Shown: positions 6,121 through 9,042 of the stretch, one piece after another
Layout of the letters: each line of letters opens with the position of its first letter
Numbering within the stretch: position 1 is the stretch's first letter
NCBI GenBank assembly: GCA_934371475.1
Contig: CAKRNX010000087.1
Location: forward strand, 1-9,042
Direction of reading: 5' to 3'
Source of the DNA: an uncultured Lachnospiraceae bacterium
GTDB taxonomy: Bacteria; Bacillota; Clostridia; Lachnospirales; Lachnospiraceae
Length of the DNA stretch: 9,042 bases
Made by a program: the position numbers and the translations under genes
The notes under the pieces: generated by a model
What the model saw: the letters and a program-made list of their open reading frames with translations, nothing else
Database searches by the model: none
What the model was told of the DNA's origin: nothing

Positions 6121-6166
6121 GTGGGATGACTCTCACCTCACAACAGGAATGCCAGGGCATTCTTGA
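6121..6166 (+). ncRNA. Structured leader with repeated hairpin element, copy 2
   Basis: The predicted 5' leader begins with hairpin 1 (GTGGGA 6121-6126, loop TGAC, TCTCAC 6131-6136; one G-U pair). A linker CTCACAAC follows, then hairpin 2 (6144-6152 with 6157-6165; nine pairs, one G-U; loop CAGG). Positions 6134-6166 match copy 3 at 28 of 33 bases, and homology extends upstream to the promoter. There is no U-run after hairpin 2, so it is not an intrinsic terminator. About 65 more bases lead to the ATG, including CGCC/GGCG and CAGTGTACTG palindromes. I cannot assign it to a known riboswitch class; a repeat-borne promoter is the alternative. Confidence 0.5.
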
Positions 6167-6229
6167 ACAAAAGATCGCCTGTTCCTGGCGTATGACAGGA
6201 AGCAGTGTACTGAGAAAGAAGGATATGAA

Positions 6230-7219
6230 ATGATTACATTAAACGATTATCTGTATTCGGGGGATACTTTGTTTCGAATTTTGCAGAAATATATCAGTGA
6301 TCTGCGAGAGGAGGCGATCAGGGATCACAATGAGATTGACCTGGCGCACTGCAACTTTCTGATTCAGATCCGGGAGTTGCTGGAGCATAATGATTTCCTG
6401 ACGGCGCAGTCGCAGAAAATCAGGGAGTTTTACCGTTATATGGCGATAGAATATCCTTTCCTGGCATTCACGGTAAAAGGGCGGATCAAATCTCTGATCC
6501 GCGCGGAGGAAAAATTTAACGGTTACATTGTAGAGTATATTTATGATTATTATACAGCCAACGGCTATTACCCTCCGGTGTCGGAATTGAAAACCAGGCT
6601 GAGCTGTTTTAGGGATTTTATCGCTTACCGTATCGTGATATCTCTGCCCAAATGTCAGGTGAAGCCCGGAGAGAGCAGAGATGAGGAGGAGCTGAAATAT
6701 CTGTATCAGATTGCCAATAAGCTGCCGGAATTTTTGGAGGAGAGAGGATTCAGTGCTGAACCGGCAGGTGGGATTAAGATGAGTGTTTCGCCGTTGATGA
6801 GCGAAACAGCCCGCCCATATTACAGGGACTATATTACGGGGCAGAGCAATTACGGATATCAATCTCTGCACATTACTTTTTATGATAACAGTTCCCGCTC
6901 TTACATGGAGGTGCAGATCCGGACGAAAGGAATGGATGACGTAGCGGAAATAGGCCCGGCCAACCATCTTGGTTATGAAAAGCGCCAGGAACATGAGCGG
7001 GCCAGAAGGGATGCGATCCCGGTCGGGGAATGCAGATATTTTGATGAAGCGTATGAGCGGGGGATGCGTCTGTTGGGACTGGAGTTAAACGAGCTGGATG
7101 TCAATATGTTTTCAGCAGTCAATAACAGCCTGATCAATGATGGGTGCGGGCTGTACCGTGGACGGCTGATTTTGCCTTATGAACATCTGTCGCGTTTTCA
7201 GAGTGATACGGCAGAATAG
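6230..7219 (+). CDS. RelA/SpoT-domain (p)ppGpp synthetase, single-domain type
   Basis: This 329-residue protein carries the alarmone synthetase fold, which transfers pyrophosphate from ATP to GDP or GTP. Visible motifs are GRIKS (84-88), FRDFIAYRIV (127-136, with Asp129), NYGYQSLHITF (207-217), EVQIRT (227-232) and DDVAEIGPANHLGYEKR (236-252, with His246). The spacing and residues look active. There is no HD hydrolase domain, TGS or ACT domain, so it is a small alarmone synthetase rather than a Rel. It is longer than the usual 210-260 residues because of an ~80-residue helical N-terminus and a charged loop at about 142-155. AGAAGGA at 6217-6223 sets the start. Transcription probably begins at the extended -10 promoter and passes through the two-hairpin leader. 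It faces the DUF2284 gene with 17 bases between stop codons. Confidence 0.9.
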   Translation: MITLNDYLYSGDTLFRILQKYISDLREEAIRDHNEIDLAHCNFLIQIRELLEHNDFLTAQSQKIREFYRYMAIEYPFLAFTVKGRIKSLIRAEEKFNGYIVEYIYDYYTANGYYPPVSELKTRLSCFRDFIAYRIVISLPKCQVKPGESRDEEELKYLYQIANKLPEFLEERGFSAEPAGGIKMSVSPLMSETARPYYRDYITGQSNYGYQSLHITFYDNSSRSYMEVQIRTKGMDDVAEIGPANHLGYEKRQEHERARRDAIPVGECRYFDEAYERGMRLLGLELNELDVNMFSAVNNSLINDGCGLYRGRLILPYEHLSRFQSDTAE

Positions 7220-7220
7220 A

Positions 7221-7253
7221 GCCTGCATAGAGTCTGTCAGGGAAGAAGCAGGC
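7221..7253. terminator. Weak hairpin between convergent genes
   Basis: GCCTGC (7221-7226) and GCAGGC (7248-7253) form a 6-bp stem with a 21-nt loop spanning the stop codon of the minus-strand gene. It lies between two convergent genes whose stops are 17 bases apart, the usual place for a shared terminator. There is no good U-run on either side. Confidence 0.3.
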
Positions 7254-8058
7254 CGTTTACCAGAATAAAGTGGTGAGGAAGGCGGTTTTCTTCGATCCAT
7301 TCCAGATGAAGATGCAGAAGTTTCTGAACGGTCAGTCCCACATTTCCGCCCAGAGATTCGACAGAATACCGCATGGAGTCAGGAAAACGGCAGGGCTTCC
7401 GGTCTGCTCTGGAGCATCCTTCCGGGCAGGAGCTGCAGGCTCCGGCAGAAAGGCTGACGCTTCCTGGATACTGTTTTTCCAATTCCATCATGCGGTCGGA
7501 GAGGCGCTGTTTTTCAGGGAACAGGCAGGTATCCAGGATCTGCCGGATTTCTTCGGGACGATATGTCTGTAGGAGTGCTGATTCCGGGAAAATGATTTTG
7601 GAGGAGTATAGTTTCAGAGTCTGATATTTCATCCAGAAATCAGATACATCAAAACTGTACGGCGGACATGACCATACGGTACCGTAGTTTGGACAGGTTT
7701 TGCATGCTGAAAGAAATGTTGGAATATCGACATAATCTTTGACATATTCCTTTACTGGGATTTCAGTTTCATAATACTGTATGGTACAGGGGGAGACAAT
7801 AGGCTTTTGCAGAAAACCGCCGATCAGGCATACAGAATCGCCTTCCTGAATCTTGCGTTGGGCCATGAGAAAATCCGGCTGGCGCATCTGCAGAATCTGA
7901 TTGTCATCTGTTTTTAACAACATGATCACCTGGCGCTCGGATACATCAGGGCGTTCTTCGCATCCGTAGTCTACGTCTTCCATAATCTGGAGTACCTGGT
8001 AGTGCGGACTGTCCGGGCTGATAGGATAGAGGGGTGCCATAGTGGGTTTTGTGGACAT
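7237..8058 (-). CDS. DUF2284-type predicted metal-binding protein
   Basis: The 273-residue protein has the Cys signature of DUF2284: C119-x2-C122 with NYGTVWSCPP (C131), then SAGACSSCPEGC (C208, C211, C215) and C223 before the conserved RFPDSMRYSVESLGGNVG stretch. These seven Cys could hold an Fe-S cluster or zinc; the biochemical role of the family is not established. Residues 1-105 are an additional N-terminal part (ISPDSPHYQVLQIMEDVDYG, GDSVCLIGGFLQKP) that I do not recognise. The frame begins at 8088, but AGGAGG at 8065-8070, seven bases before ATG 8058, fixes that start; the Met codon two residues earlier is too close to it. It is transcribed from an extended -10 promoter through repeat copy 3. 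There is no signal peptide, so it is cytoplasmic. Confidence 0.85.
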   Translation of the reverse strand: MSTKPTMAPLYPISPDSPHYQVLQIMEDVDYGCEERPDVSERQVIMLLKTDDNQILQMRQPDFLMAQRKIQEGDSVCLIGGFLQKPIVSPCTIQYYETEIPVKEYVKDYVDIPTFLSACKTCPNYGTVWSCPPYSFDVSDFWMKYQTLKLYSSKIIFPESALLQTYRPEEIRQILDTCLFPEKQRLSDRMMELEKQYPGSVSLSAGACSSCPEGCSRADRKPCRFPDSMRYSVESLGGNVGLTVQKLLHLHLEWIEENRLPHHFILVNGLLLP

Positions 8059-8091
8059 AATCATACCTCCTGTGAATGTATTTTTCATGGT

Positions 8092-8137
8092 TTAAGAATG
8101 CCCCGGCATTCTTGCTGCGAGGTGGGAGTCTTCTCAC
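8092..8137 (-). ncRNA. Structured leader with repeated hairpin element, copy 3
   Basis: In minus-strand RNA the leader starts with hairpin 1 (GTGAGA 8137-8132, loop AGAC, TCCCAC 8127-8122; one A/C mismatch). A linker CTCGCAGC follows, then hairpin 2 (8113-8106 with 8101-8094; eight pairs; loop CGGG). The last 33 bases match copies 1 and 2 closely. Between the -10 and hairpin 1, ATCAG followed by TGTG is shared with copy 2, with a 3-nt insertion here. The leader reaches the DUF2284 ribosome site about 20 bases later, a shorter distance than in copy 2. Confidence 0.5.
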
Positions 8138-8147
8138 AGCTGATATA

Positions 8148-8156
8148 ATTATAGCA
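8148..8156 (-). promoter_or_regulatory. Extended -10 promoter of the DUF2284 gene
   Basis: On the minus strand TGCTATAAT (8156-8148) is a full extended -10, identical to the one before the alarmone synthetase. The -35 region is a pyrimidine-rich run (CTTCTTTTTTT) without a good TTGACA match. TATAATTATA is self-complementary, so TATAAT is also present on the plus strand at 8144-8149 and may contribute to the divergent gene, although no -35 is evident for it. Confidence 0.6.
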
Positions 8157-8185
8157 CAGAGAGAGAAAAAAAGAAGGAGAATGGA

Positions 8186-8635
8186 ATGAGAGAGAACAAT
8201 CTGAATAAAAAAAGATTTCGAACAAAATGGCTGGTCTGCCTGCTGTTGCTGATGCTGCTGACGGCGGCAGACAGTCTGAGTGTGCTGGCTGCTCCCAAAG
8301 AAGGGTGGGTTACGAAGCAGGGGAAAACCTATTATTATAAAAACGGAAAAAAGCATAAGGGAGAGCTGAAGCGGAACGGAGAGACCTATTTTCTTGATCG
8401 GAAAACAGGGGTACTTTATAAAGGATGGCAGAAAAACAGCAAGGGACAGAAGCGCTACTATTCTAAAAAAGACGGTGCCATGCGGAGGGGATGGTCGAAA
8501 GCCAGCGGCAAAGTCCGTTATTTTGGACGTACAAACGGATATATGTATACCGGACTGAAAAAAATAGGCGGAGAATACTACTATTTTAATACCAAAAACG
8601 GGTATCGGTTTGAAAACGGATTTAAAACAGTTTGA
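8186..8635 (+). CDS. Small secreted cell-wall-binding repeat protein
   Basis: The 149-residue protein has a signal peptide: basic N-terminus (KKRFRTK), hydrophobic core at 15-28 and likely cleavage near SVLA-AP at 35. The rest is five aromatic repeats of 20-22 residues, each built like GW-x-GK-x-YY-x-NG (about 40-59, 60-80, 81-102, 103-123, 124-145). These resemble the choline/cell-wall-binding repeats that anchor Gram-positive proteins to wall polymers. There is no enzymatic domain, and the mature protein is very basic. It may be a stand-alone wall-binding protein or the remaining module of a larger one. AAGGAG six bases before ATG supports the start. It is divergent from the DUF2284 gene and shares its promoter region. 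Confidence 0.85.
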   Translation: MRENNLNKKRFRTKWLVCLLLLMLLTAADSLSVLAAPKEGWVTKQGKTYYYKNGKKHKGELKRNGETYFLDRKTGVLYKGWQKNSKGQKRYYSKKDGAMRRGWSKASGKVRYFGRTNGYMYTGLKKIGGEYYYFNTKNGYRFENGFKTV

Positions 8636-8683
8636 AACCTGTGTTTTGCGAAAAACTGAAAATTAATAATGAGAGGTGTGTTT

Positions 8684-9042
8684 ATGTTAAATAAATTTAT
8701 CAATAACGGTGTTTTTCCGACTATGATAACACCGTATAAGGTAAACGGAGAAATTGATTATGATGCCGTGAGATGTTTGACGGAATATTATATTGAAAAC
8801 GGATGCAACGGAATATTTGCAGTTTGTCAGTCAAGCGAAATGTGGTATCTTTCGTTGGATGAGAGGGTTAAGCTTGCAAAAGCCGTTGTCCTTGCGGCAG
8901 ACGGACGAATACCCGTTGTTGCATCGGGACATTGCGGAATTTCAAAGGAGGAGCAGATAAAAGAAGTTAATCTTATGTCACAGACGGGGATTGACGCATT
9001 TGTTTTCGTCAGCAACAGATTTGATATACATAACGACGGAGA
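8684..9042 (+). CDS. DHDPS/N-acetylneuraminate lyase family protein (5' part)
   Basis: The reading frame starts at ATG 8684, seven bases after GAGAGG, and runs open for 119 codons off the end of the window. The start (GVFPTMITPYKVNGEIDYDA) and GCNGIFAVCQSSEMWYLSLDERV match the N-terminal half of the (beta/alpha)8 aldolase family that includes dihydrodipicolinate synthase. The usual G-T-T-G-E of true DapA is replaced by CQSSE, which points to one of the many sugar-acid or uncharacterised lyases rather than lysine synthesis. The Schiff-base Lys would lie beyond the window, so activity cannot be judged. GC is about 42%, lower than the genes before it, with more AT-ending codons. Confidence 0.85.
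   Translation, partial: MLNKFINNGVFPTMITPYKVNGEIDYDAVRCLTEYYIENGCNGIFAVCQSSEMWYLSLDERVKLAKAVVLAADGRIPVVASGHCGISKEEQIKEVNLMSQTGIDAFVFVSNRFDIHNDG

Noticed and set aside
6144..6165. Hairpin 2 of the repeated element as an intrinsic terminator
   Set aside because: No copy has a U-run after the stem, and coding genes follow in the same direction for two of them.
6239..6994. 251-codon minus-strand ORF
   Set aside because: It lies fully within the alarmone synthetase gene, whose plus-strand motifs are all intact.

Overview
The window looks like chromosomal DNA of a gut-type Clostridia, most likely Lachnospiraceae. The evidence is moderate GC, strong AGGAGG-type ribosome sites, a very Cys/Gly-rich small protein of a kind annotated in that family, two subtilases without signal peptides, and a secreted protein made of aromatic cell-wall-binding repeats. 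No phage, transposase, CRISPR, tRNA or rRNA was seen. The family assignment is inference from style, not from a search.

Layout. Positions 1-588 hold no convincing intact gene. They contain a diverged copy of a short structured element, a short ORF behind a good ribosome site, a 40-codon C-terminal-looking gene remnant on the minus strand, a perfect 17-bp palindrome and a terminator-like hairpin. From 589 to 4492 four genes lie on the minus strand. In transcription order they are an ABC substrate-binding protein, its permease (ATGA overlap), a Csp-like subtilase with a long insert between oxyanion Asn and catalytic Ser, and an 89-residue Cys/Gly-rich protein. A sigma-A promoter with the 17-nt spacer drives the first gene. 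The Cys-rich gene has its own upstream sequence resembling a sigma-K (late mother-cell) promoter. No ABC ATPase is present.

Divergently, on the plus strand, a 94-residue unknown protein precedes a second, compact subtilase (5160-6080). Next come a RelA/SpoT-type alarmone synthetase (6230-7219), a convergent DUF2284-type cysteine-rich metal-binding protein (7237-8058), a small secreted cell-wall-repeat protein (8186-8635), and the 5' part of a DHDPS/N-acetylneuraminate lyase family gene that runs off the window.

The most unusual signal is a 33-nt element found three times (85-117 plus, 6134-6166 plus, 8092-8124 minus). All three can form a 8-9 bp hairpin with a 4-nt loop behind a near-invariant linker. 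In two copies the homology extends upstream through a second hairpin to an extended -10 promoter, so the alarmone synthetase and DUF2284 genes share a related promoter-plus-leader module. The Csp-like protease, Cys-rich protein and sigma-K-like promoter together suggest, without proving, a link to sporulation or germination.
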